From Astropecten irregularis (Eukaryota; Echinodermata; Asteroidea; Paxillosida; Astropectinidae): 64,000 nucleotides of DNA. The first letter of the stretch is position 1; each line of letters opens with the position of its first letter. The stretch is from positions 7,688,001 through 7,752,000 of the forward strand of contig OZ020255.1 of assembly GCA_963971285.1 (NCBI GenBank), in the 5' to 3' direction. Below are positions 12,214 to 25,000 of this stretch, one piece after another. A program made the position numbers and the translations under genes. The notes under the pieces were generated by a model, which saw only the letters and a list, made by a program, of their open reading frames with translations, had not been told where the DNA came from and did no database searches.

Positions 12214-12413
12214 TTAAAACTCGATGCCCGATCAGCGGTTTACAGTCAGAATGATCAACATTAACGTCTCGATTTAATACTACGATACCAATACAAACTT
12301 CAAATACCGATAGAGGGCTCACTATCTTCAATGCATGAAGCAAGTTGTTAGCACGTGAACTTCTGAAGTATTTTGCTGCTAAGGCTAAGCCTAATTTTAG
12401 TTTATTTACAATC

Positions 12414-15400
12414 ATGGAGAGCTCTAGCACGGAGCACGGTGTTGCTCAAGATCTTCAAGTTGGCAAGAAGGAAGACGTCGCCATGGTGACAGAGAAGACA
12501 CTGAATACTGAGGAAAAAGACCGAATAATGAAGATGCTGAACGAGCGACAAGGAGCTGCAAGAATTAAGTCCGAGTAAGTTAAGCCATCATATCATGTAA
12601 TTTACGAGTTCAATGCATTTCATTCCCTGAAGAAGGTGCATCGCACCGAAAAAAAGCTTGGGTCATCTATTACTTTTGTGTGCACTGTTTTAACTCTATC
12701 TTCTATGTTCTTATATGATTCCAATTTCCAGTGCAACGCAGCAACTTTTTCTTACAAATCAGCAATAATCAAATATTTTTTTTTTAATGGATTTAAAAGT
12801 TAGTCCGAAGTGACATTTTGAAAACCTGGTTTGATGGTTGCAGTTTCAAAGACGTGAACACGGTTCGAGGCATGAACTGTATGTTTTTCAGACTCAAGAG
12901 AAACAATGGATTCTTTGATACAATACATGCAATGCATGTGTTAATCAGCGACTCGCATGCACACTTTCTGTGCTCATGCGATCGTGAAAAATTATTTGTA
13001 CCGTGTAGTTTATGTCAACATACATGGAGGCGGTTCATGAAACACAGAACTTTGAGAATTACTCTCAACAGTATTATTCATGATATTAATTATTATTGTC
13101 ATTGTCATGTATTCCACTTGAGTTTTTTTATTCATTGTTTAATATCCCATTTTGTTCACTAAAGGTTTATCAACTTCGATAAGTTCAGCATGAAGTATGG
13201 CGATGCAAGCTCCAAGCGGCCGTCAGCAAGTAATGAAGAAGACAAGAGGCGCCTTGAAGGGGATGCAGAGAAAACAGAACCACCGGCCAAAAAGGCCCGA
13301 GGGAGGAATCGCAATCGGCGATTTAAGAGGAAGTGGGTGACCATCGACAAAAAGCTCTGCCGTGCCATTATATCTGGAGAAGAGTGCCAGTTCGGAGACA
13401 AGTGCGGCTATGCCCACGACCTGTCTGCCAAGGGTGCCGCCAGGCAGCCAGACATCGCCGACCGCTGCTACAACTTTGAGACTTTCGGGAAGTGCCGTTA
13501 CGGCGTTATCTGCCGCTTTGGCAGCACCCACCTGACCGAGGACTTCAAGAACATCGTAGATGATGAGAAATACGCTGCAAGTGTGGACAAGTCCGCCACT
13601 TCAAACGGTTTGCCGATTGACCTCAAAGTCAAGCTCCGTAAGAAGAACATGACGTACCCTAGAGCCGAAAAGTTCCTGTCGCAGCTGGCCAAGTCGAAGA
13701 TGAAGAAAATGCCAAATGACAGCAGTAACGGGAACGCCGGTCCCTTGCAGAGTGCGAGTACCGTTCCCTCGGACTCTGATCAAGCCAAGCCATCTACACC
13801 AGCCCAGGCCGACCAGAGCAGCATGAATTTTCATCAGGATCCGACAGCCAATCAGGATTGCCTGTCTGCTGATGAGACAACTGCAACAGCCAATGAAGTG
13901 CAAGGAGGCAGCGCTCCTGCGTCGTCTGTTGCTCCTGAGCCAGCAGCCTGTCAAGACAGTAGCGTCGGTGAAACACTACCGCCACCATCCGGTGTCGTCA
14001 CTGATGAAGATGTCATCAAACTGAGGAAATTTGAGAAGAAGCAGCTGCAGTTTGATGGCAAATCATACCTGGCTCCTCTTACAACGGTACGTACTGACAG
14101 GTTGCAGCATTGCTAATGCTGCGCATATCTTCGTAAACGATCCTTGGGATAAAGTGGTGCTTGAGTGGTTTCGTGGCTTCTGACTGCCAAACAAACCAAG
14201 ATCATTGGGGACACCGCCCTCATAGGGTGGATAGCTCAGTTGGTAAAAGCACTGGTATGGTGTTCCAGAGGTCCCACTCCAGTCAATGTTTCTCTGTTCA
14301 CTATTTAATGACTACATGTATTCATTAAGTTAATTTTTTGGCAAGGAGCAGCTTAAAAGCAAATTCCTTTGAGCAAATACTCATCTTGCCTTGATTTGCA
14401 TTCCTGAAGGGACAAGACCACTGTTAAGACTATCGGTAGAGGTCCACACAAAGGTAGACTATCGGTTGAGGTCCACACAAAGGTAGACTATCGGTAGAGG
14501 TCCACACAAAGGTAGACTATCGGTTGAGGTCCACACAAAGGTAGACTATCGGTAGAGGTCCACACAAAGGTAGACTATCGGTAGAGGTCCACACAAAGTA
14601 GACTATCGATAGAAGCCCACACAAAGGTAGACTATTGGTAGAGGTCCACACAAAAGTAGTATATCGTTAAGAGATCCACACAAAGGTAGACTATCGGTAG
14701 AGGTCCACACAAAGGAAGACTATCGGTAGAGGTCCACACAAAGGTAGACTATCAGTAGAGGTCCACACAAAGGTAGACTATCGGTAGAGGTCCACACAAA
14801 GGTAGACTATCAGTAGAGGTCCACACAAAGGTAGACTATCAGTAGAGGTCCACACAAAGGTAGACTATCAGTAGAGGTCCACACAAAGGTAGATTATCGT
14901 TAAAGGGTGGCTGCAATGATATTTAATAACATTTACCAAATTAATTTAATCAATAAAAAAAAAAAAAAATTACATTTAAATAAAGTTTATTTTTGTTTTC
15001 CCCATATATGGTAATTTTCTTTCTCGAAATAAACCACACCCCATTAGCATTATGTGTCCACGCCCCACCCCCTAATACAGGATTTTGATTGTCGTCAGTG
15101 ACGCGGGAACCAGCTTAGCATTACTTGATGGCTTGTGAACCAGCTACCGAGTTCCCGAGATGACGTCACGACGTTCCACCCTCCCAGTTAATAAAATGAT
15201 TTTAACACCAACATGAGGGAGGCTAAAAATACGACAGCCACACAGCTGCGTTTTAAAGACTTTATTCCATCAATATATAAGCAAAAACATCCATTGCAGT
15301 CACCCTTTAAGAGATCCACACAAAGGTAGGGTCCTTATCCCCCAACTTGCACTGCTGCAGTGGATGATTTGTATATTTAAGACATCGCCTCTGCCCCTGA

Positions 15401-18400
15401 TGACTGTACCTTTCTGGATCATGTTTGCTATTAAAGTTGTTTTTTTCTTTTCCACCAGGTTGGTAATCTCCCCTTCCGCCGGGTCTGCAAGCGGCTCGGT
15501 GCGGACATCACTTGTGGCGAGATGGCCATGTCCATCAACCTTCTGCAGGGTCAGCCATCGGAGTGGGCCCTGCTCAAGCGCCACTCCTCCGAGGATATGT
15601 TTGGAGTTCAGGTCAGTAATAATCTCCTTGATTGGTTAGTTGATTGGTTGATATTTTTTCCTTGAGCACTTGAGTGATAATAGGGATCAGTGGATTAATT
15701 TGGGGAAGTTAGTTGATTGATTGGCTGATTAGGAAATGGATTGATTGATTGGTTGATATTTTTTCCTTGATTGATTTGGGATCGGTGGATTGATTTTGGG
15801 AAATTAGTTGACTGATTGCCTGATTAGGAAATGGGTAAGTTGATTGGTTGATTTTTTTTCTTGACTGATTGGGGATTGGTTGATTGATTTGGCGAAGTTA
15901 GTTGATTGATTGGCTGATTGAGAAATTGGTTAGTTGAATGGACTTTTTTGGTTGATGTTTTATCCTTGATTGATTAGGGATCGGTGGATTGATTAGGATT
16001 CGGTGGATTGATTTTGGAAAAATTAGTTCATTGATTGGCTGATTAGGAAATGGGTTAGTTGATTGGTTAATATTATTTCCTTGATTGATTAGGGATCGGT
16101 TGATTGATTTGGGGAAATTAGTTGATTGGTTGATTTTATTACATGTTTTAACAATTGGTTGATTGGCTGATTGATTAGTGGATCACCTGGAGTTGAAGTT
16201 GGTCGGATGGCCATTGGTTGATCAGTCAGTCATTTAAGTGGAACTTTATCAATATCCACCAAATGGTCATTTTTTTTCAGCTTTTCTCTAATATTATCCT
16301 ATTTGTGTGATTTTATTATTTCTCACAGTTGGCTGGCTACTTCCCGGACACTATCAGCAAATGTTCCGAGTTGATCAACACGTACTGCGATGTTGACTTT
16401 GTTGATCTGAATGTGGGCTGTCCTATCGATCTGGTTTTTCAAAAGGCAAGTGACTATTCCAGCCCTATCCCTGCAAAGAGTGTAATGTGTGTGTAGCCAC
16501 ATTGTACGCCCCTGTGGCCTAGTGGTCTGGCTTGTCGTATCGTATTCAGATTGTGGATTCGAATCCAGCCGTGAGCTAGTGGTGCTTGCGTCCTTTGGCA
16601 AGACGCTTTGTCACATATTGCCCTCCTTTTCACCCAGGAGTAAATGGGTACCTGTGAGGGTAGAGATGGCTTTGTGTGCCTGATTAGCCCCCTGTATACT
16701 CCCCAGGGAGTTGAGATGATTTTGGGAATGGGTGCATTCTTTTAGCTACAATAACACGGGTCAGTCCTTACTGGGAATGGTCGTGCTATACTGCACAAAA
16801 CAAGCGAGAGAATGGTGTCGACCCGGGGGAGCTAAACGAATGCACCCAAAGTAATTGTAGCCCAATGACCAGGGATAATACTAATTAGCACTTAGAGGCT
16901 TTCGTCCCTTAATAGCATTAAGCGCTACATAAATATATGTCACATTATTTTAACAAATAGGGTATTAGGGAGACAGGTTAGCGTCTGAAAGTGAACATTT
17001 TGAAGACATCAGGAATACCGTATGGGAGACATTTCAAGGTATCAACTACCTTTTTGGTTACCCACATTTTAATAGAAGACAGAGAATGCTCTCAATATGA
17101 ACATAGGTGCATTTCAAGTGCATTGGTTTGGAGGATGTTTAGATATAGGGAAGTAAAATTGTGTGCACTATGGGAATGTCTCCATCCCTGAAGTACCCAT
17201 CCTCGGTTATTGTTATTATTTATTTATTATAATTATTTGTTTCCATGAAAATTTACATCTTCTGATACAGACAACTTCCTCCCTCTTTCATGGAGAAATC
17301 AAGAATCAGGCCGTGTCCCAATTCACTGGCTGCCGCTGTGGCTGCGGCAATTGGCAGCACGTCCATCTTGTTGCCACGTCCCAATTAAGTGGCTGCAACC
17401 GCGGCTGTGGCCGCGACGTCACGAATATCAAGCCACAAGGGAAGGTGACTTCGCTGTGGCCGGGCCAACTTTATATGGCAAGCCAAATGCCAAATAATTT
17501 GATAAACCCTATTTATCGGAGATAAACACGTTTTTCGCCAATTAACACTATATTCTGACATGATAAACACTGATTTTTGAGAAAAACTCTGTAGTAAACA
17601 TAATTTATCTCGATAAAGATTGTTTTTCACCGATTAGCAGTGTTTATCGAATTATTGGGTATTAGGCTTGCCATATAAACCTCAGTTGTGCGTATGGATT
17701 CAAATCGTCCTGATGGCGCGTCTACGCAGCCGAAGGTGCTTCCCAATTCTACTGGCTGAATCCAGTTCGAAGACGCAGTTGCAGCCACGGCCGTAGTCAG
17801 TGGCCACAGCCAGTGAATTGGGACACGGCCTCAGATTCTTGACCAACCACCATTTTGAATATGTTTAACCTTTGACCTTTTCTTCACAGGGAGGTGGTAG
17901 TGCATTGATGGGCCGAGTTGGCAAATTTGAAGAGATCGTTCGTGGGATGGATGCGGTAAGTTTATACAGCGGAAAATGTTATTGCCAAACTACACCAGTC
18001 TGAGTATCACCCATTCTACTCCGTGTCACCACGTACGAACGTCTGATACATGCGTGCATGCAGCACATCAGCCAATTAGATCTGTTTTGAGAACATTTTC
18101 GTCAGGATCGTGACGGAGGATGATGATTGGTCAATTTCGCGCGACTACGCGGCAGCAGCTATCTTCGTGATGGACGTGCTTGCCAAACGGTACGATAGTA
18201 GATGCCCCCTGATTGGTCAAAACTTAGAACGGTCAGTGCTGGGTTGGCTTGCATATACATGTAATCAGGAAATCTGCACGCATGTGATAGACGCTTGCTC
18301 GCTGTACGGCACGTGCGTCTATCACATAGGCTACACCAGTATAGGGTGAGTCAAAAAGAACTTGACCAAGATTGGTGACGTTTTTAAAAAGAAACAAATG

Positions 18401-18957
18401 ACACTAAACAAATCAGTAAAGCATCTAACAAGCACTCTCTCCTGCTTATTAAAAAAAAAATGAAACAAATTGATTATTCCTAAGAGGAGTTTTGTCTATT
18501 TTACTAAAAGTACTCATTTTGCAAGTTGTCCATAGAATGTTAATGCTTGACTGAATCTAAACATCTGAAAGGGTATAAATAATCATTTTAGCTGCGTACA
18601 CAGTTAAAATGCGTATTTTTATTTTGTCAAGTATTCCATGGACAGCTTGCAAAATGAGTACCTACATTAAAATATACATAACTCGTCTTAGGAATGATCA
18701 ATTTGTTTCAAGCTTTTTGACTGTATTGGTGATTCTCGAGAGATACTATTATTGGTTTTTGTTTTACCATTTTATATTCGCTGTTTGTTTTCAAGGTATT
18801 GGACGTGCCCGTCACTGTGAAACTACGTACTGGAATACAAGACAAGCACCATATCGCTCACAATCTGATACCGAAAATATACGACTGGGGTGCCTCACTT
18901 GTCACGGTGAGTCGCGTGTCCTCCATATTCCACATACTGTGGGCCTTTTCGAAACGG

Positions 18958-19015
<58 letters not shown>

Positions 19016-22000
19016 ATCCATATGCTGAAATATAGGTTGTGGATTTTCATTGGAGCTGAAGCTCTGTTTTCCTTTTCAAACCAGAGAATCTACGTCTAAA
19101 CCTCAGTCAAAAGCCTCTATTTTGGTACCCGCTATTTCAGAATGGATTTACAAAATGTTGCCAGAGCATTAGCCTGAGCCCCTGTTTCAAAAAGGCCCTA
19201 TGAGTACACACAGTTGGCCTCCATATCCCACATACATTACTATTAGTACACATCCACATAGCCCCTTTCAGTATCATACTTTACACAATCTATGAGCTTG
19301 CAATATCAAAATGTTGACTGATAATGTTTGCCAAAATAATTTTTTGTTTCTCATATGAAATGATAAAACATTGCTTTAGCTCCATGGTCGAACCCGCGAG
19401 CAGCGCTACACACGGAGTGCCGATTGGAGCTACATTCGACAGTGCGTGGAGGCTGCTAGGCCGCATCCTCTTATAGGTATGTTGATTGTGCCGGTATGCT
19501 TACTCTTCTTGGAGTTAGGAGGGCCCGACGTTTCGATCCTAGCAGGATCTTTTTCAAAGGGAGTTAGGTGGGCCAGACGTTTCAATCCTAGCAGGATCTT
19601 TCTCAAAGGGAGTTAGGAGGGCCCGACGTTTCGATCCTAGCAGGATCTTTCTCAAAGGGAGTTAGGAGGGCCCGACATTTCGATCCTAGCAGGATCTTTC
19701 TCAAAGGTAGTTAGGTGGGCCCGACGTTTCGATCCTAGCAGGATCTTTCTCAAAGGGAGTTAGGAGGGCCCGACGTTTCGATCCTAGCAGGATCTTTCTC
19801 AAAGGAAGTTAGGAGGGCCCGACGTTTCGATCCTAGCAGGATCTTTCTCAAAGGGAGTTAGGTGGGCCAGACGTTTCGATCCTAGCAGGATCTTTCTCAA
19901 AGGGAGTTAGGAGGGCCCGACGTTTCAATCCTAGCAGGATCTTTCTCAAAGGGAGTTAGGAGGGCCCGACGTTTCGATCCTAGCAGGATCTTTCTCAAAG
20001 GGAGTTAGGTGGGCCAGACGTTTCGATCCTAGCAGGATCTTTCTCAAAGGTAGTTAGGTGGGCCCGACGTTTCAATCCTAGCAGGATCTTTCTCAAAGGG
20101 AGTTAGGAGGGCCTGACGTTTCGATCCTAGCAGGATCTTTCTCAAAGGGAGTTAGGTGGGCCAGTCGTTTCGATCCTAGCAGGATCTTTCTCAAAGGGAG
20201 TTAGGAGGGCCTGACGTTTCGATCCTAGCAGGATCTTTCTCAAAGGGAGTAAGGTGGGCCCGACGTTTCAATCCTAGCAGGATCTTTCTCAAAGGGAGTT
20301 AGGCGGGCCTGATGTTTCGATCCTAGCAGGATCTTTCTCAAAGGGAGTTAGGAGGGACCGACGTTTCGATCCTAGCAGGATCTTTCTCAAAGGTAGTTAG
20401 GTGGGCCTGACGTTTCGATCCTAGCAGGATCTTTCTCAAAGGGAGTTAGGAGGGCCCGACGTGTCAATCCTAGCATGATCTTTCTCAAAGGGAGTTAGGT
20501 GGGCTAGACGTTTCAATCCTAGCAGGATCTTTCTCAAAGGGAGTAAGGTGGGCCCGACGTTTCGATCCTTGCAGGATCTTTCTAAAAGGGAGTTAGGTGG
20601 GCCCAACGTTTCGATCCTAGCAGGATCTTTCTCAAAGGGAGTTAGGAGGGCCCGACGTGTCAATCCTAGCATGATCTTTCTCAAAGGGAGTTAGGTGGGC
20701 TAGACGTTTCAATCCTAGCAGGATCTTTCTCAAAGGGAGTAAGGTGGGCCCGACGTTTCGATCCTAGCAGGATCTTCCTCAAAGGGAGTTAGGTGGGCCC
20801 GATGTTTCGATCCTAGCAGGATCTTTCTCAAAGGGAGTTAGGAGGGCCCGACGTGTCAATCCTAGCATGATCTTTCTCAAAGGGAGTTAGGTGGGCCCGA
20901 CGTTTCGATCCTAGCAGGATCTTTCTCAAAGGTAGTAAGGAGGGCCCGACGTTTCGATCCTAGCAGGATCTTTCTCAAAGAGAGTTAGGTGGGCCCGATG
21001 TTTCGATCCTAGCAGGATCTTTCTCAAAGGGAGTTAGGTGGGCCCGACGTTTCGATTCTAGCAGGATCTTTCTCAAAGGGAGTTAGGAGGGCCCTACGTT
21101 TCGATCCTAGCAGGATCTTTCTCAAAGGGAGTTAGGTGGGCCAGACGTTTCAATCTTAGCAGGATCTTTCTCAAAGGGAGTTAGGAGGGCCTGACGTTTC
21201 AATCTTAGCAGGATCTTTCTCAAAGGGAGTTAGGAGGGCCTGATGTTTCAATCTTAGCAGGATCTTTCTCAAAGGGAGTTAGGTAGGCCTGATGTTTCGA
21301 TCCTAGCAGGATCTTTCTCAAAAGGAGTTAGGTGGGCCCAACGTTTCGATCCTAGCAGGATCTTTCTCAAAGGGAGTTAGGTAAGCCTGACGTTTCAATC
21401 TTAGCAGGATCTTTCTCAAAGGGAGTAAGGAGGGCCTGACGTTTCAATTTTAGCAGGATCTTTCTCAAAGGGAGTTAGGTGGGCCCGACGTTTCAATCTT
21501 AGCAGGATCTTTCTCAAAGGGAGTTAGGTGGGCCCAACGTTTCGATCCTAGCAGGATCTTTCTCAAAGGGAGTTAGGTAGGCCTGACATTTCAATCTTAG
21601 CAGTATCTTTCTCAAAGGGAGTTAGGAGGGCCTGACGTTTCGATCCTAGCAGGATCTTTCTCAAAGGGAGTTAGGTAGGCCTGACGTTTCAATCTTAGCA
21701 GGATCTTTCTCAAAGGGAGTTAGGAGGGCCTGACGTTTCAATCTTAGCAGAATCTTTCTCAAAGGGAGTTAGGTAGGCCTGATGTTTCGATCCTAGCAGG
21801 ATCTTTCTCAAAGGGAGTTAGGTGGGCCCGACGTTTCGATCCTAGCAGGATCTTTCTCAAAGGGAGTTAGGTGGGCCCAACGTTTCGATTCTAGCAGGAT
21901 CTTTCTCAAAGGGAGTTAGGTGGGCCCAACGTTTCGATCCTAGCAGGATCTTTCTCAAAGGGAGTTAGGTGGGCCCGACGTTTCGATCCTAGCAGGATCT

Positions 22001-25000
22001 TTCTCAAAGGGAGTTAGGTAAGCCAGACGTTTCAATCCTAGCAGGATCTTTCTCAAAGGGAGTTAGGTAGGCCCGATGTTTCGATCCTAGCAGGATCTTT
22101 CTCAAAGGGAGTAAGGTGGGCCCGACGTTTCAATCTTAGCAGGATCTTTCTCAAAGGGAGTTAGGTGGGCCCGACGTTTCGATCCTAGCAGGATCTTTCT
22201 CAAAGGGAGTTAGGTGGGCCCAACGTTTCGATTCTAGCAGGATCTTTCTCAAAGGGAGTTAGGTGGGCCGGACGTTTCGATCCTAGCCGGATCTTTCTCA
22301 AAGGGAGTTAGGTGGGCCGGACATTTCGATCCTAGCAGGATCTTTCTCAAAGGGAGTTAAGTGGGCCCGCCGTTTCAATCCTAGCAGGATCTTTCTCAAA
22401 GGGAGTAAGGTGGGCCAAGACGTTTCAATCTTAGCAGGATCTTTCTCAAAGGGAGTTAGGTGGGCCTGACGTTTCAATCTTAGCAGGATCTTTCTCAAAG
22501 GGAGTTATGTGGGCCCAACGTTTCGATTCTAGCAGGATCTTTCTCAAAGGGAGTTAGGTGAGCCGGACATTTCGATCCTAGCAGGATCTTTCTCAAAGGG
22601 AGTTAAGTGGGCCCGACGTTTCAATCCTAGCAGGATCTTTCTCGAGGGCCTCAGGTTCGATCCTAGCAGGATCTTTCTCAAAGGGAGTTAGGTGGGCCCG
22701 ACGTTTCGATCCTAGCAGGATCTTTCTCAAAGGGAGTTAGGTGGGCCCGACGTTTCGATCCTAGCAGGATCTTTCTCGAGGGCCTCAGGTTCGATCCTAG
22801 CAGGATCTTTCTCAAAGGCTAAAGGAGAATCCTGCTTGGATCGAAATGTCAGGCCCTTGAGAAGGATCCTGCTAGGATCAAAATGTCTGGCCCTCGAGAA
22901 AGATCCTGCTAGGATAAAAATGTCAGGCTCTCCTAACTCCAGACAAGTTTGTGCTGAGAACAAAACACCTTTGTGGTGGTCTATCAATTTTGATTGTCAC
23001 TTTGAATTTGAATTTGAATTTGTTCGTGTTTTGTGTTTCCCAGGTAACGGAGACATCTTATCCTACGAAGATGTCCAGAGACACCTGGAGAATTCAGGCG
23101 CAGCTAGCGTCATGGTCGCTCGGGGAGCCCTCATCAAACCCTGGGTCTTCACGGAGATCAAAGAGCAAAGGTCAGCATGAATAATGCATACTTCAGTTGA
23201 ATTTTAGGCGATGCTATTGGTTAATTGGTTAATGAATATGCATGTTTAAGGTCATCACTGTGTGTCCATTGGATGGATTGAGGAATGCTTAGAACTGCTA
23301 CTGAATATTCATGTTTGTTTCCTTCATCTGATTGGCTGATCATATTTCTACACGGTTTGCCATTGGCTGGCCCAGAAGGTACGCCTTCAGGCATGAATAT
23401 CCATGTTTGTTGATTTCTTCATCAATCATTGGATTGGCCTGCAAGTTTACCATCGACTGGTCCTGAAAGGGTATTTTGATTTATGAATATTCATGCCTGT
23501 TATTTATGCATGAATATTCATGAGTGCATCTTTCATTTGATTATACATGTATATCTGCAAATGAAGAGGTCATTTCCAAAAGGCACTTAAATCAATTTTT
23601 AGTCACAATTGAGTAAACAGCAAAAAAAACACCAGGTCACCCTGTGAGTATAAGGTCGAAAAAAAAATTGTTGTGTTGCCCTCAGCGACCGACCGTAAAA
23701 TGCCAAAACTTTGGGTCGGGATTTTTTTTTCTTTTTTTTTCTCCGAGTCCTAAAGTATAAAAACTCACAATTTTTGACAGAAAATGTAAGATTTAGCAGT
23801 AAAAAGCGTGTCTCCTCAAAACGACCCAAGACCTTTGATTAATAAGCCCTGGTGACCATACATCCTCTAATTATTCTTAATAATAAAGTTTTAAAGTCGG
23901 CAAAAAACAAAACAAAAAAATCGACCAACCGACCCAAAATTTAAATTTTTTCACTTGAGGGCAACACAACAATTTTTTTTCGGCCTTATTTGTTTGATGC
24001 TGACTACCGGTAGTCAGAATTTAGGGATATTTGAAGAAAAGTCCATTTGTAATTGGCTTTTCCGATTTCAATCGGAAAAGGTATTGCTTTTGTTCTGTTT
24101 TTTTTTCTTTTTGGCTTTTCCGTGTTCAACGGAAAAGGTATTGTTTTTGTTCTGATTTTTTTTTTTACTTTCTTCTTCTTCTTCTTCTTCTTCTTGTCGT
24201 TGGAATTCCTATAGACAAAGCACAGGGGCATTCTCGGTGGCACTTTAGCCACTTTTAAATTGCCGATTTTAACCAAACTTGGTGAAAACAAAGTCCCCAT
24301 AGGGTAGTTGTGTCCCGAAACTTTTCGTCATCATGACGTCATCAGGTGTCACGTGACAGTGTCTTAAAGGGGCAAACTTCAGACATCAATTATGAACGAA
24401 CCCTAAGTCCGATTGAGTTGAAACTTGGTATGTATCTAAGTCGGGAAGTGTTATATCGAAAAATTGCAATGACGTCATCGTGACGTCATTCCCTGATTTT
24501 TTATGATTTATTGAAATTTTGGGTCATTAAAGTTCTTTTAACGATATCTAGTAAACGAAACAAGATATCTTTGAATTTCTTTTTGATAATTCTTCAGCAT
24601 ACACCATAGATGAACACTGCATAGACAAAAATTCTGTGACGTCATCATGACGTCATAAAAAATGCGATTTTTATAACGCATAGCAGGAACGGCCGATCGC
24701 CTTGAAAATTGGTAGGTTGGTAAAGTGGAGGTTCGGGGTCGTAATTATGAAGTTACGTCAAGACAGCTTCATTTTTTAATTTTTTATGATTTTTTAAAAT
24801 ATTTTTCACGCTAGCCCATTGACTTGTACGTAAAAATATTGGTCATTAAATGCAAGGCGCGGGCATTTGGTTGCTTGCCTGTGTTATATATGCCGTATTT
24901 ATTTTCATTTCCTTATCATAGTTGCCAGCGTAAATACTGTTTTGACAAGACAACTACGCATGCGTAATAATCTACCTTTCAAGTAATGCATGAATCGAGC

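Larger units (their letters stand above)
10325..12413. promoter_or_regulatory. divergent intergenic region between KLHL8-like and DUS3L
   Basis: The two start codons face away from each other across 2.1 kb, so both promoters should be here. No TATA box or other core element can be named with confidence. Three MITEs occupy about 780 bases; one ends about 200 bases before the DUS3L start. Confidence 0.5.

Noticed and set aside
12818..13162. 114-codon plus-strand frame before DUS3L exon 2
   Set aside because: Intronic; it carries no recognised domain and the exon 1 to exon 2 join in the correct phase skips it.
14425..14903. CRISPR-like direct repeats of 29 bases
   Set aside because: Units are contiguous without unique spacers and the DNA is eukaryotic; this is a minisatellite.
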